Shown here: positions 8,098 to 15,479 of the stretch, piece after piece
Numbering within the stretch: the stretch's first letter is position 1
Layout: every line of letters begins with the position of its first letter
NCBI GenBank assembly: GCA_003541985.1
Contig: DPLM01000151.1
Coordinates: 1 to 19,050, forward strand
Length of the DNA stretch: 19,050 nucleotides
Source: Deltaproteobacteria bacterium
Lineage (GTDB): Bacteria > SAR324 > NAC60-12
Reading direction: 5' to 3'
Translations under genes and position numbers: made by a program
Notes under the pieces: model-generated
Told to the model about the DNA's origin: nothing
Databases searched by the model: none
Seen by the model: only the letters and a program-made list of their open reading frames with translations

Positions 8098-8735
8098 ATG
8101 AATCTAATTCACAAACTTCAACCTCAGATCGAAAAAATTAAGACAATAAACCGTAGGTTGGGCTTTGAAATGTCATGTGATCTAGAAGTGGCAAATCTAT
8201 GTGCCATAGTGGCTAGAGGATGCCACAGAAACTGGCTAGAGCTTGGCACAGGTACAGGACTTTCCACCCTGTTTTTAGCCGAAGTACTGGAAGCAGGTCG
8301 ATTAGATACTGTTAATGTTAATGAAGAGTACTCCAAAGCAGCTCAATCAGTCATTGGTCCAAAGCAAGCTTACAATTTATCGTTGAGGATGGTGGAGATT
8401 TTTTGAGCTCTTGTAAGCCTCAAGCATACAACTTTATTTTTGCTGACGCTTGACCCGGTAAGTACAACCACCTACATTTAGCACTGAACACATTAGTGGT
8501 TGGTGGCCTCTACTTCATTGATAATTTACTACCCCAGAGTAATTGGCCAAATCATCACCAATTAAAAGTTGATGCTCTCCTATCCTTTTTCAATCAGCTA
8601 GACTCCGTTGCTATAAGCCATCTGCATTGGGGTTCCAGTTGTGCTGTCATCACTAAGCTCAAAGAAGATACTTTTGCAACGGAGTTGACAGCACGAGAAG
8701 ACTACAAATTCTTATTTTCAGAAGAGACTTTTTAA
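8098..8735 (+). pseudogene. class I SAM-dependent O-methyltransferase-like gene, inactivated by a frameshift and a nonsense codon
   Basis: ATG 8098, behind GAGAAG, opens a frame with a Rossmann SAM-binding motif I (LELGTGTGLST). That frame stops at 8404. Homology-like sequence resumes one frame back from about 8367 (FIVEDGGDFL, YNFIFADA), is broken by TGA at 8451-8453, then continues in the same frame as PGKYNHLHLAL, VVGGLYFIDNLLP and so on to TAA at 8733. The stop sits where relatives carry a Trp (ADxWPGKY), so TGG to TGA is the simplest explanation. The usual acidic residues after motif I also read as Asn (VNVNEE). The gene is visibly more AT-rich than its neighbours, which fits a decaying acquired gene. 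It converges on the antiporter gene with only 13 bases between stops. Confidence 0.78.
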
Positions 8736-8748
8736 AAAATTAGTGAAA

Positions 8749-10758
8749 TTAGACTACCTCAATTCGCAGCAATTGAGCTACCTGTCGCATTTTTTCCGGT
8801 GGACCAATCAGAAACAGTTCGTCATCTGCTTGAAGGATTGTTTCGCCTGACAAATCCAGCAGCATTTTCCCCTGTCGGCGAAGAGCCACCAGGCTCAATC
8901 CATGCTCTGCACGAAGATGGATTTTCTGTAGTGACTGGCCAGTCCAGGAGCAGGCAGCACCCAGCAGCAAGGTCGTTACTTGAATTTCTGGATGAAGGTT
9001 GGGTTCCTGGCAAACCTCAGTGGTTTCAGGAAGGGCTTCCTGACGCAATAGGTCATAATTCCCCGAGCGCATTTCCTCGACGAGATGATCGATCTCTGGA
9101 CGAGGTACGAGGTACTGAGTCAATACTCGATCAAAGATCTCCAGCGCCGTCTCAAATTCTTCAGGAACAACCTCATTGGCACCCAGGCGGCGTAGCTCTT
9201 CCACCTCGCGCACATAACGAGTTCGAGCAATCAGGTAAACACTTGGATTGAGTTCTCTGACTGCTGAAACGATCCGTCGAGTTGCCGTTGCTTCCGCAAT
9301 CACCACCACAACCGTTCTTGCCTGCCGAATTCCTACTCGGTTCAACACCGCTTTCTGGGTAGCATCACCATAAACTAGCGGTTCACCTAGGGCCTGCTCA
9401 CTACAAACCGTATCGGGGTTGGTTTCCAAAACTACATAGGGTACATGTGCTCGTTTGGCAGCTCGAGCCACGTTGCGCCCATTGATGCCATAACCCACAA
9501 TCACTAGGTGATCCTGCAGATCATAGCGAGAAGAACGAATCTGTAGACGTAGGCCCTTGTAAAGCCCAGCTCGCAAACGTCGAGGCCAGGGCAGATGTAG
9601 CAGGGACTGCGTTAATTGAGGGGCTCCAGCAATCAGGAAAGAGGTGAGCATCATTGTCAGGACGATCACGGTCAGGAATAGTTGTTCATTGTCCGGACTC
9701 AATAACTGGAAGCGGCTACCCGTTGTGTTGAGCACAAAGGCGAACTCACCCACCTGACACAAACCAAATCCCGCAATCCAAGAAGTACGGAGTGGCATTC
9801 CCAATAGAATCGCCACCACCAAAATTATGAACAACTTGAAGACTAAGACAGCCAGCAAGACAGCCAGCACCAGCCCAAGATGTTCCCAGAGATAACCAAT
9901 ATCCAGCAGCATGCCGGCGGAAACAAAGAAAATGCTGGTGAAAATTTCCCGGAACGGCAAAACATGCTCAAAGGCTTCGTGACTGTACTCAGACTCTGAA
10001 ATCACCAAACCCGCCAAAAAGGCACCCAGTGCCAAGGAAATACCAACCTGTGAGAATCCCCAGGCTACCGCAAAGCAGATGCTGACAATGCTCAATAGGA
10101 ACAATTCTGGACTGCGGGTACTGACCACCCGGTGCAATATCCAGGGGAGAACGTACTGAGATCCCAGCCAGATGAATAAAGGTAAACCAAGACCAATCAA
10201 TAACAGGCGAAAAGCATCAAGGCTCGAGGTGTCGAGAACTTCTCCTCCCAACATTGGGGTCACCAGAATCATCAGCACCGCTGCAATATCCTGAAAAATG
10301 AGAACTCCCAGGGCTAGGCGTCCCTGCATTGTCTCTATCTCCCCACGTTCCTGGTAGAGTTTGAGCACGATGGCGGTACTGGACAACGATAACAGCATCC
10401 CAAGAAACCAAGCTTGTGTGGTTGCCCATCCCAGCAGGTAGTGCGTCACGGCAAAGGTTCCCAACATCGTCAGGCCAACCTGTAGTATCCCACCGACCAG
10501 GACGAGTATGCGAATCTGCCAGAGCTTCTTCAGGGAGAACTCAATTCCGATTGAGAAAAGCAGTAGGATGATACCAATCTCTGCCATCACTTCGACCAGA
10601 TGTACCTCGTGAATTAGCCCGAAGCTTCTGGGGCCAACCAGCATCCCGGTAACCAGCAAACCTACCAGAATCGGCAACTTCACCTGTCGGCAGCCGTAGA
10701 TTACCACCACCGACAGACTGAAAATGATTACAAGATCTCGCAACAAAGGAATTTCCAT
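8749..10758 (-). CDS. CPA2-family monovalent cation/proton antiporter with RCK (TrkA-N and TrkA-C) domains, Kef/YbaL-like
   Basis: A 669-residue inner-membrane transporter. Residues 1-385 are about a dozen hydrophobic helices with CPA2 landmarks: LVGLLVTGMLVGP, the helix IGIILLLFSIGIEF, FQD at 155-157 (the ion-binding Asp), LALGAFLAGLVISES and a GEFAFVL segment. Residues about 416-530 form an NAD(H)-binding TrkA-N domain (GYGINGRNV at 422-430), and about 590-669 a TrkA-C ligand-binding domain. Members exchange K+ or Na+ for H+, gated by nucleotide or ligand binding. Glutathione control as in KefB/KefC is not demonstrated here, and no ancillary KefF/KefG gene is adjacent. It is third in the probable ahcY-mtaD transcript, 89 bases after mtaD. 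The ATG at 10758 has no strong Shine-Dalgarno. Confidence 0.9.
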   Translation of the reverse strand: MEIPLLRDLVIIFSLSVVVIYGCRQVKLPILVGLLVTGMLVGPRSFGLIHEVHLVEVMAEIGIILLLFSIGIEFSLKKLWQIRILVLVGGILQVGLTMLGTFAVTHYLLGWATTQAWFLGMLLSLSSTAIVLKLYQERGEIETMQGRLALGVLIFQDIAAVLMILVTPMLGGEVLDTSSLDAFRLLLIGLGLPLFIWLGSQYVLPWILHRVVSTRSPELFLLSIVSICFAVAWGFSQVGISLALGAFLAGLVISESEYSHEAFEHVLPFREIFTSIFFVSAGMLLDIGYLWEHLGLVLAVLLAVLVFKLFIILVVAILLGMPLRTSWIAGFGLCQVGEFAFVLNTTGSRFQLLSPDNEQLFLTVIVLTMMLTSFLIAGAPQLTQSLLHLPWPRRLRAGLYKGLRLQIRSSRYDLQDHLVIVGYGINGRNVARAAKRAHVPYVVLETNPDTVCSEQALGEPLVYGDATQKAVLNRVGIRQARTVVVVIAEATATRRIVSAVRELNPSVYLIARTRYVREVEELRRLGANEVVPEEFETALEIFDRVLTQYLVPRPEIDHLVEEMRSGNYDLLRQEALPETTEVCQEPNLHPEIQVTTLLLGAACSWTGQSLQKIHLRAEHGLSLVALRRQGKMLLDLSGETILQADDELFLIGPPEKMRQVAQLLRIEVV

Positions 10759-10781
10759 CCCAAAACAGCCAAAAACGTTGC

Positions 10782-10824
10782 AAAGGAGAAGGAAGAAGCC
10801 CTTGCTCAGAGCCTCTTGCAGGGC
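10782..10824 (-). terminator. possible hairpin terminator or attenuator between mtaD and the antiporter gene
   Basis: On the minus strand, GCCCTGC at 10824-10818 can pair with GCAAGGGC at 10805-10798 with one bulged A, and the 12-base loop is itself partly self-complementary. A pyrimidine-rich tract with only short T runs follows (10797-10782). It may reduce read-through into the antiporter gene rather than end transcription. Confidence 0.3.
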
Positions 10825-10847
10825 CTAGAAAACGCGAACGGACTGCG

Positions 10848-12170
10848 CTATGGCGTTATGGACTTTGGCTTGTGAGTCTTTGCTCGTTGCAGCAATTGTT
10901 GGGTTTGCTGAGAAGCCTGCTCTAGCAAGGAGGATTGATCTAGGGTTTGCAGGACATGATCTTCAAGCAGGATCTTCCCATTGACCATGACTGTGCAGAC
11001 ATCTGAGGCCTGAGCAGAGTAGACAAGCAACGCAATTGGGTCGTGGCGTGGAGCCAGATGTGGTTGGGATGTGTCGATCATGATCAGGTCCGCCTGCTTT
11101 CCAACTTCCAGCGATCCGATCTGGTGATCTAATCCTAGAGCCTGAGCACCGCGAATCGTAGCCATTCTTAGGACCTCTGAAGCAGGGAGAGCCTTGGCAT
11201 CGTGATTTTTCCACTTCTGGAGCAAGGCTGCCAAGTGCATTTCCTCAAACAGATTAAGATTGTTGTTGCTGGCAGCTCCATCCGTTCCCAAGCAAACATT
11301 CACTCCCTGATGTAATAGAGACTGGATGGGAGCAATACCATTGGCTAGCTTGAGGTTACTGCTCGGATTGTGGGCAATGCTCACCTTTCCTTCCCGTAGC
11401 AAGTGCTGATCCTGCTCATCCACATAGATTCCATGAGCCGCCACTACGGGAACCCCAAAACAACCAAGATCAGCCAATAATTGCACTGGGGTTTTGCCAT
11501 GCTGCTGTCGACAGTTCTCCACCTCTTGCTCTGTTTCACAGAGATGCGTGTGCCATCCGCATTGCAGCCGCAAGGATTCCTGCAGAATTTCACGCAAGTA
11601 ACCCGGACTGCAGAGATAGATTGAGTGGGGTCCCATTGCAACACAGATCCGGCCTTCTGCTTGGCCATCCCAGTGTTGATGCAGTTCAACCGCATCACGG
11701 AGCATTTGTTCACCCTGACCAGCATTATCGAACAATGTTTCACAAAGGCAGGCTCTTACACCAGCAGTTTCCACCTCTTCAGCAACCTGATCTAGGTGGA
11801 AATACATATCATGAAAACAGGTCGTTCCACCTCTGATCAATTCTGCTAAACCCAGACGGGCACCGATTCGTACGTCCTCTAGAGTCAGGTGATCTTCCAG
11901 CGGCTTGATTCGTTCCATCAACCAAGGCCAGAAATCCAGATCGTCCGCATAGTTGCGCATCAACGTCATCGATAAATGCGTGTGGCTATTGACTAACCCA
12001 GGCAGCACGATGCGGTCCTGTCCTTCAAGAATTCGGTCTGGCACAAAGTTTTCTGGGATTTTACCAATCGCAGCGATTTTATCATCAACAATCGCTAGGT
12101 CGGCCTGTTCTAACACCTCGTCTTTCGCATTGACGGTGACTAGGGTGGTTTTTCGTATCAGTAGCTTCAT
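10848..12170 (-). CDS. mtaD: 5-methylthioadenosine/S-adenosylhomocysteine deaminase (MtaD family amidohydrolase)
   Basis: A 440-residue cytosolic metal-dependent amidohydrolase. The metal and catalytic residues are in place: His63/His65 in NSHTHLS, His209 and Glu212 in THLCETE, His246 in AAHGIY and Asp297 in LGTDGAASNN, with GPHSIY near 180. MRNYADD and FWPWLMERI after the HxH motif are hallmarks of the MTA/SAH deaminases (TM0936-type), which convert SAH to S-inosylhomocysteine and MTA to methylthioinosine. A related 8-oxoguanine or chlorohydrolase-type substrate is less likely given the neighbour. It starts seven bases after the ahcY stop, so the two are almost surely co-translated from one transcript and act on the same metabolite. 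Confidence 0.9.
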   Translation of the reverse strand: MKLLIRKTTLVTVNAKDEVLEQADLAIVDDKIAAIGKIPENFVPDRILEGQDRIVLPGLVNSHTHLSMTLMRNYADDLDFWPWLMERIKPLEDHLTLEDVRIGARLGLAELIRGGTTCFHDMYFHLDQVAEEVETAGVRACLCETLFDNAGQGEQMLRDAVELHQHWDGQAEGRICVAMGPHSIYLCSPGYLREILQESLRLQCGWHTHLCETEQEVENCRQQHGKTPVQLLADLGCFGVPVVAAHGIYVDEQDQHLLREGKVSIAHNPSSNLKLANGIAPIQSLLHQGVNVCLGTDGAASNNNLNLFEEMHLAALLQKWKNHDAKALPASEVLRMATIRGAQALGLDHQIGSLEVGKQADLIMIDTSQPHLAPRHDPIALLVYSAQASDVCTVMVNGKILLEDHVLQTLDQSSLLEQASQQTQQLLQRAKTHKPKSITP

Positions 12171-12177
12171 GAATTTC

Positions 12178-13428
12178 TCAGACTTGCCAGTTTGCCAGAT
12201 AATCCTGCTGCTCTTGGGTCAGCGTATCAATCGAAACTCCTGCTGCTTTTAGTTTCAAACGGGCCACCTGCTCATCAATCTCCGTGGGCACCGGATGGCA
12301 GTCTGTGATCAGCCTACCCGCCTGCTGCACCACATAGCGTGCAGAAAGTGCTTGCAGGGCAAAACTGGTATCCATGATTTCCGCTGGGTGACCATCTCCA
12401 CAGGCAATATTGACGATATTTCCACCTCCCAACAGATTTAGCCAATTGCCGTTTGAGAGGCGAAAGCCTTCGACATTAGTGCGCAACTCTCGACGCTCTG
12501 TCGACATTTCCGCCAGGCTCTCCACATCGATTTCTTCCCAGAAATGGCCCGCATTGGCCAGCAGGACGTTGCTCTTCAGCAAGGGGAAGTGCTCCCTGCG
12601 CAAGGCGTGACGCCCTCCGGTAACGGTTAATACGACATCAGCAATTGTACAGGCGTCTCTAAGTGGCAAGACCCGACAGCCATTCATCATGGCATCGGCT
12701 GCCTTGACAGGATCAACTTCACAAACCACTACGTTTGCACCTAATCCCTGGGCTCTCAGTGCACACCCTTTCCCGCACCAGCCATAACCGATGATCACCA
12801 CTGTTTTACCAGCTAATACCAGGTTGGTGGAGCGCACCACTGCATCCCAGGCTGACTGCCCCGTGCCGTGTACATTATCGAAGAGGTACTTGCAACGTGC
12901 ATCGTTGACCAGAATCACTGGGAAATGTAGTTGTCCAGCTCTGGCACGGGCTCTGGCACGGAGTACTCCAGAAGTTGTTTCTTCGCAAGCTCCAAGCATC
13001 TGTTTTCCGTGTTGCCGCTGCGACTCATGGAGTAGCTCGACTAGATCTCCTCCGTCGTCAATCATTACATGCGGTTGTAGCTCCAGCGCAATGCTCATGT
13101 ATCGGCGCATCTCCTCCAGACTGGCACCATGACGAGCATAGACATGCAGTCCTTCTGCGGCGAGTGCGGCCACCACATCGTCTTTGGTTGATTCAGGATT
13201 ACTACCTGTGACGGAAACCATTGCTCCACCGGCCCGAAGCACCAGCGCTAGGTAGGCAGTCTTGGCTTCCAGGTGAATACAAACCGTCACCCGCTTGCCC
13301 GCAAAAGGACGTTCCCGAGCAAATTGGTCCTCCAACTGATTCAGGATTGGCATGTTGCGTCGTACCCATGCAATCTTTTGCTGACCCTGACTGGCCAATT
13401 CTGGCGAAGAGATGATGTTGGACTGCAT
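12178..13428 (-). CDS. ahcY: adenosylhomocysteinase, short archaeal/thermophile-type
   Basis: A 416-residue NAD-dependent hydrolase that splits S-adenosylhomocysteine (or its inosyl analogue) to homocysteine and a nucleoside. Seen in order: HLEAKTA (52-58), DDGGDL (near 125), EETTSGV (149-155), the catalytic Lys180 and Asp184 in DARCKYLFDN, the NAD-binding GYGWCGKGCA (214-223), AGHFWEEID and GDGHPAEIMD with His347. It lacks the roughly 40-residue insert of many proteobacterial enzymes and the C-terminal Lys-Tyr tail (KPDHYRY) of mammalian-type ones. At the positions of human Thr57 and Glu59 it has Glu54 and Lys56. ATG 13428 has no Shine-Dalgarno. It heads the ahcY-mtaD-antiporter transcript, divergent from nuoN. 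Confidence 0.92.
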   Translation of the reverse strand: MQSNIISSPELASQGQQKIAWVRRNMPILNQLEDQFARERPFAGKRVTVCIHLEAKTAYLALVLRAGGAMVSVTGSNPESTKDDVVAALAAEGLHVYARHGASLEEMRRYMSIALELQPHVMIDDGGDLVELLHESQRQHGKQMLGACEETTSGVLRARARARAGQLHFPVILVNDARCKYLFDNVHGTGQSAWDAVVRSTNLVLAGKTVVIIGYGWCGKGCALRAQGLGANVVVCEVDPVKAADAMMNGCRVLPLRDACTIADVVLTVTGGRHALRREHFPLLKSNVLLANAGHFWEEIDVESLAEMSTERRELRTNVEGFRLSNGNWLNLLGGGNIVNIACGDGHPAEIMDTSFALQALSARYVVQQAGRLITDCHPVPTEIDEQVARLKLKAAGVSIDTLTQEQQDYLANWQV

Positions 13429-13438
13429 AATGATTTTT

Positions 13439-13444
13439 AGTATA
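13439..13444 (-). promoter_or_regulatory. candidate -10 element for ahcY
   Basis: TATACT on the minus strand (five of six consensus positions) ends ten bases before the ahcY ATG. The -35 region is poor. If used, the transcript would have almost no leader, which would fit the missing Shine-Dalgarno. Confidence 0.25.
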
Positions 13445-13603
13445 TTTATTCAATCAGAAATATGAGTAGTATTTTTGCCTTTTCCAAGGCCTGCAAAATG
13501 TTGAATGATTCTAGTTTGTGACTTGTCTTTTCAGTGCTTCCTTTACATATTCGTGCCGTTTTGGTCATTTTTGTTCGCTATCCAATCCCAGGTAGAGCCC
13601 CGC

Positions 13604-15061
13604 ATGCCCAACTTCATCTCACTGGTCGATTTACTACCACTGATTCCGGAACTGACCCTGTTTCTGACCTTGGTAGTGGTCATGCTGGCAGATCTCTTTG
13701 TTCCGTCCAACCGTCGTAACGATGTACTCGTCAGCGTTTCACTGGGCGGGCTTGTACTGACCATGCTTGCTGAGTTGCAGTTGTACGGCTCTGGTTACAC
13801 GGGTTTCTACGGTACTGTGGTAGCAGATAACTACTCGATCTTGCTAGAATTGGTATACCTGCTAATTGGACTGATGACCATCCTGCTCTCACGGCACTAC
13901 ATCACCGAGAACGAGATGAACTTCGGCGAATACTACGTCCTGCTGCTGAGTGCGTTGATTGGGATGATGCTGATGTCTTCAAGCCTGGAGTTATTGGTTA
14001 TCTTCATCGGGCTCGAAATCATGTCGATTTCCAGCTACATTCTGGTTGGTATGAAACGCAAGATTCCTGAATCAGGTGAGGCTGCGCTAAAATACCTATT
14101 GTTGGGTGCTTTCTCCACCGGATTTCTGCTATATGGCATCTCACTGCTCTACGGCGCAACAGAAAGCACCTACCTCCCAGATATGCTGCAGCAACTACGC
14201 CTAGGAGCCGTGGAGACCCCGTTGGCTCTTGCAGGTATTGCTCTGCTGACTATAGGCCTGAGTTTCAAGGTAGCGATCGTTCCTTTTCACATGTGGACAC
14301 CGGATGTTTACAGTGGCGCACCAACACCAGTCACCGGATTCATGTCTGCTGCTGCTAAAGCAGCAGGGTTTGCAATCATGATCCGTATTTTACTGGTTGG
14401 GATTCCCTTGGAGCAAGTCGAAGGCTGGGAAACCATCCTTGGTTGGCTTGCCGTACTCACGATGACCGTAGGCAATCTAGTTGCTTTGCAGCAACAAAAC
14501 GTGAAGCGCATGCTAGCCTACTCTTCTATCGCACATGCTGGGTACATGATGGTAGCCGTTGCTGTAGGCACAACTGCTGCGATTGGCAGCGTTCTCTTTT
14601 ACGCGCTGGCTTATGCGGTGGTTAGCACTGGTACTTTTGGCATTCTGGCTATTCGCAATCGTGGACGGATTCTAGAGACTTACGAAGACCTACACGGTTA
14701 TGCGCGAACCAACCCAATGCTTGCACTAGGTATGAGCTTGATGATGCTCTCACTGATCGGCTTACCCCTGACGGGCGGCTTTGTTGGGAAATTAGGGATA
14801 TTCGGGGCCGCGCTGGATGACGATTGGATTCTACTGACAGTCGTTGCGGTTCTCAACAGTGCACTTTCAATTTACTATTATCTGCGAGTCATTGCCTGCA
14901 TGTATCTGCGAGTAGGCGAAGAAACCTCTACAGTCATAGAAACGCCACCACGGCTAGCCTATTTTGGAGTCGGTTTGACCGTCTTTGCCACGCTTTACTT
15001 GGGGATTTTCCCTAATGACTTTCTCGTACTCATCAACGAGTCCGTGAGGTCTTTACTCTGA
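13604..15061 (+). CDS. nuoN: NADH-quinone oxidoreductase subunit N
   Basis: A 485-residue inner-membrane subunit of complex I, one of the three antiporter-like proton-translocating subunits, with about 14 hydrophobic helices. Diagnostic stretches are FGEYYVLLLSALIGMMLMSSS, IGLEIMSISSYILVG, EAALKYLLLGAFSTGFLLYG, FHMWTPDVYSGAPTPVTGF and QQQNVKRMLAYSSIAHAGYM, each family-typical. The start at ATG 13604 gives the canonical length and N-terminus and has AGGTAGAG eight or so bases upstream. An in-frame ATG at 13505 would add a 33-residue hydrophobic extension and is judged less likely. Unusually, no other nuo gene is adjacent: ahcY is divergent on the left, and a prepilin gene follows, starting within ten bases of the nuoN stop. 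Confidence 0.93.
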   Translation: MPNFISLVDLLPLIPELTLFLTLVVVMLADLFVPSNRRNDVLVSVSLGGLVLTMLAELQLYGSGYTGFYGTVVADNYSILLELVYLLIGLMTILLSRHYITENEMNFGEYYVLLLSALIGMMLMSSSLELLVIFIGLEIMSISSYILVGMKRKIPESGEAALKYLLLGAFSTGFLLYGISLLYGATESTYLPDMLQQLRLGAVETPLALAGIALLTIGLSFKVAIVPFHMWTPDVYSGAPTPVTGFMSAAAKAAGFAIMIRILLVGIPLEQVEGWETILGWLAVLTMTVGNLVALQQQNVKRMLAYSSIAHAGYMMVAVAVGTTAAIGSVLFYALAYAVVSTGTFGILAIRNRGRILETYEDLHGYARTNPMLALGMSLMMLSLIGLPLTGGFVGKLGIFGAALDDDWILLTVVAVLNSALSIYYYLRVIACMYLRVGEETSTVIETPPRLAYFGVGLTVFATLYLGIFPNDFLVLINESVRSLL

Positions 15062-15068
15062 GGTGTAT

Positions 15069-15479
15069 ATGCCAATCAGAGGTCGATATCTTGCATGCGG
15101 TGCCTATCAACCCAAGGGATTTAGCCTGATTGAGGTGATGACCGTTGTTGCGATCATTGGCATTCTTGCAACCCTGGCTTATCCCAGCCTGGAAGGCTAT
15201 CTGCAACGGGCCAAGCAAAGCGAAGTCAAGACCAATTTAGCGACAATCTATGCGGCAGAAAAGCTCTATCATGCCAGTAATGGAAGCTACACTGATGACT
15301 TCGTAGTTCTTGGAGTCGGCATTGCGGACGATGCCATTTGTAGCTACGGCATCACGGCCACCGCCAGTACCTTCACCGCCACGGCAACTGCCAACCTGGA
15401 TGACGATGCAACTGAAGACACCTGGACCATCAACCAAGATAAGCAATTGGTACAAACCACAGAAGACTTCACTGAATAA
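15069..15479 (+). CDS. type IV pilin-like prepilin
   Basis: A 136-residue precursor with a class III signal: a 17-residue leader ending in Lys-Gly, cleavage before Phe in PKG/FSLIEVM, Glu at position +5 of the mature protein, and a hydrophobic helix VVAIIGILATLAYP. The mature part (about 119 residues) continues the alpha-helix (GYLQRAKQSEVKTNLATIYAAEKLYH), then a small Thr/Ala-rich beta domain (TATASTFTATATANL) ending DTWTINQDKQL, a pattern common in PilE/PilA-like pilins and pseudopilins. It carries only one Cys in the mature protein, so no disulfide loop. ATG 15069 has GAGG five bases upstream, overlapping the nuoN stop; GTG 15063 is an alternative. No other pilus or secretion gene is in the window, so major or minor pilin cannot be told. 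Confidence 0.87.
   Translation: MPIRGRYLACGAYQPKGFSLIEVMTVVAIIGILATLAYPSLEGYLQRAKQSEVKTNLATIYAAEKLYHASNGSYTDDFVVLGVGIADDAICSYGITATASTFTATATANLDDDATEDTWTINQDKQLVQTTEDFTE

Noticed and set aside
8451..8453. Selenocysteine or recoded TGA in the methyltransferase
   Set aside because: Relatives carry Trp there, TGA is used as an ordinary stop in neighbouring genes, and a frameshift also breaks this gene, so decay is simpler.
8749..10758. Calling the antiporter KefB or KefC
   Set aside because: The domain order fits but so do YbaL-like proteins, and there is no KefF/KefG partner or clear glutathione-site evidence, so the symbol was left blank.
12937..12961. Tandem 12-base repeat in ahcY encoding Arg-Ala repeats
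   Set aside because: The segment aligns without extra length to the family's usual stretch between EETTSGV and the NDA motif, so it is not an insertion.
13429..13603. SAH-responsive riboswitch upstream of ahcY
   Set aside because: The minus-strand leader is AT-rich and lacks the GC-rich conserved stems of SAH riboswitches. The only hairpin (five bp, 13477-13490) is small and has no T-run.
13505..13603. Longer nuoN start with a 33-residue hydrophobic extension
   Set aside because: The ATG at 13604 gives the standard 485-residue NuoN and has a plausible Shine-Dalgarno; the extension has no family counterpart.
14349..14366. Seven-bp hairpin (CTGCTGC, TAAA, GCAGCAG) inside nuoN
   Set aside because: It is the by-product of an Ala-Ala-Ala-Lys-Ala-Ala coding stretch in a well-conserved segment; no sign of a separate function.
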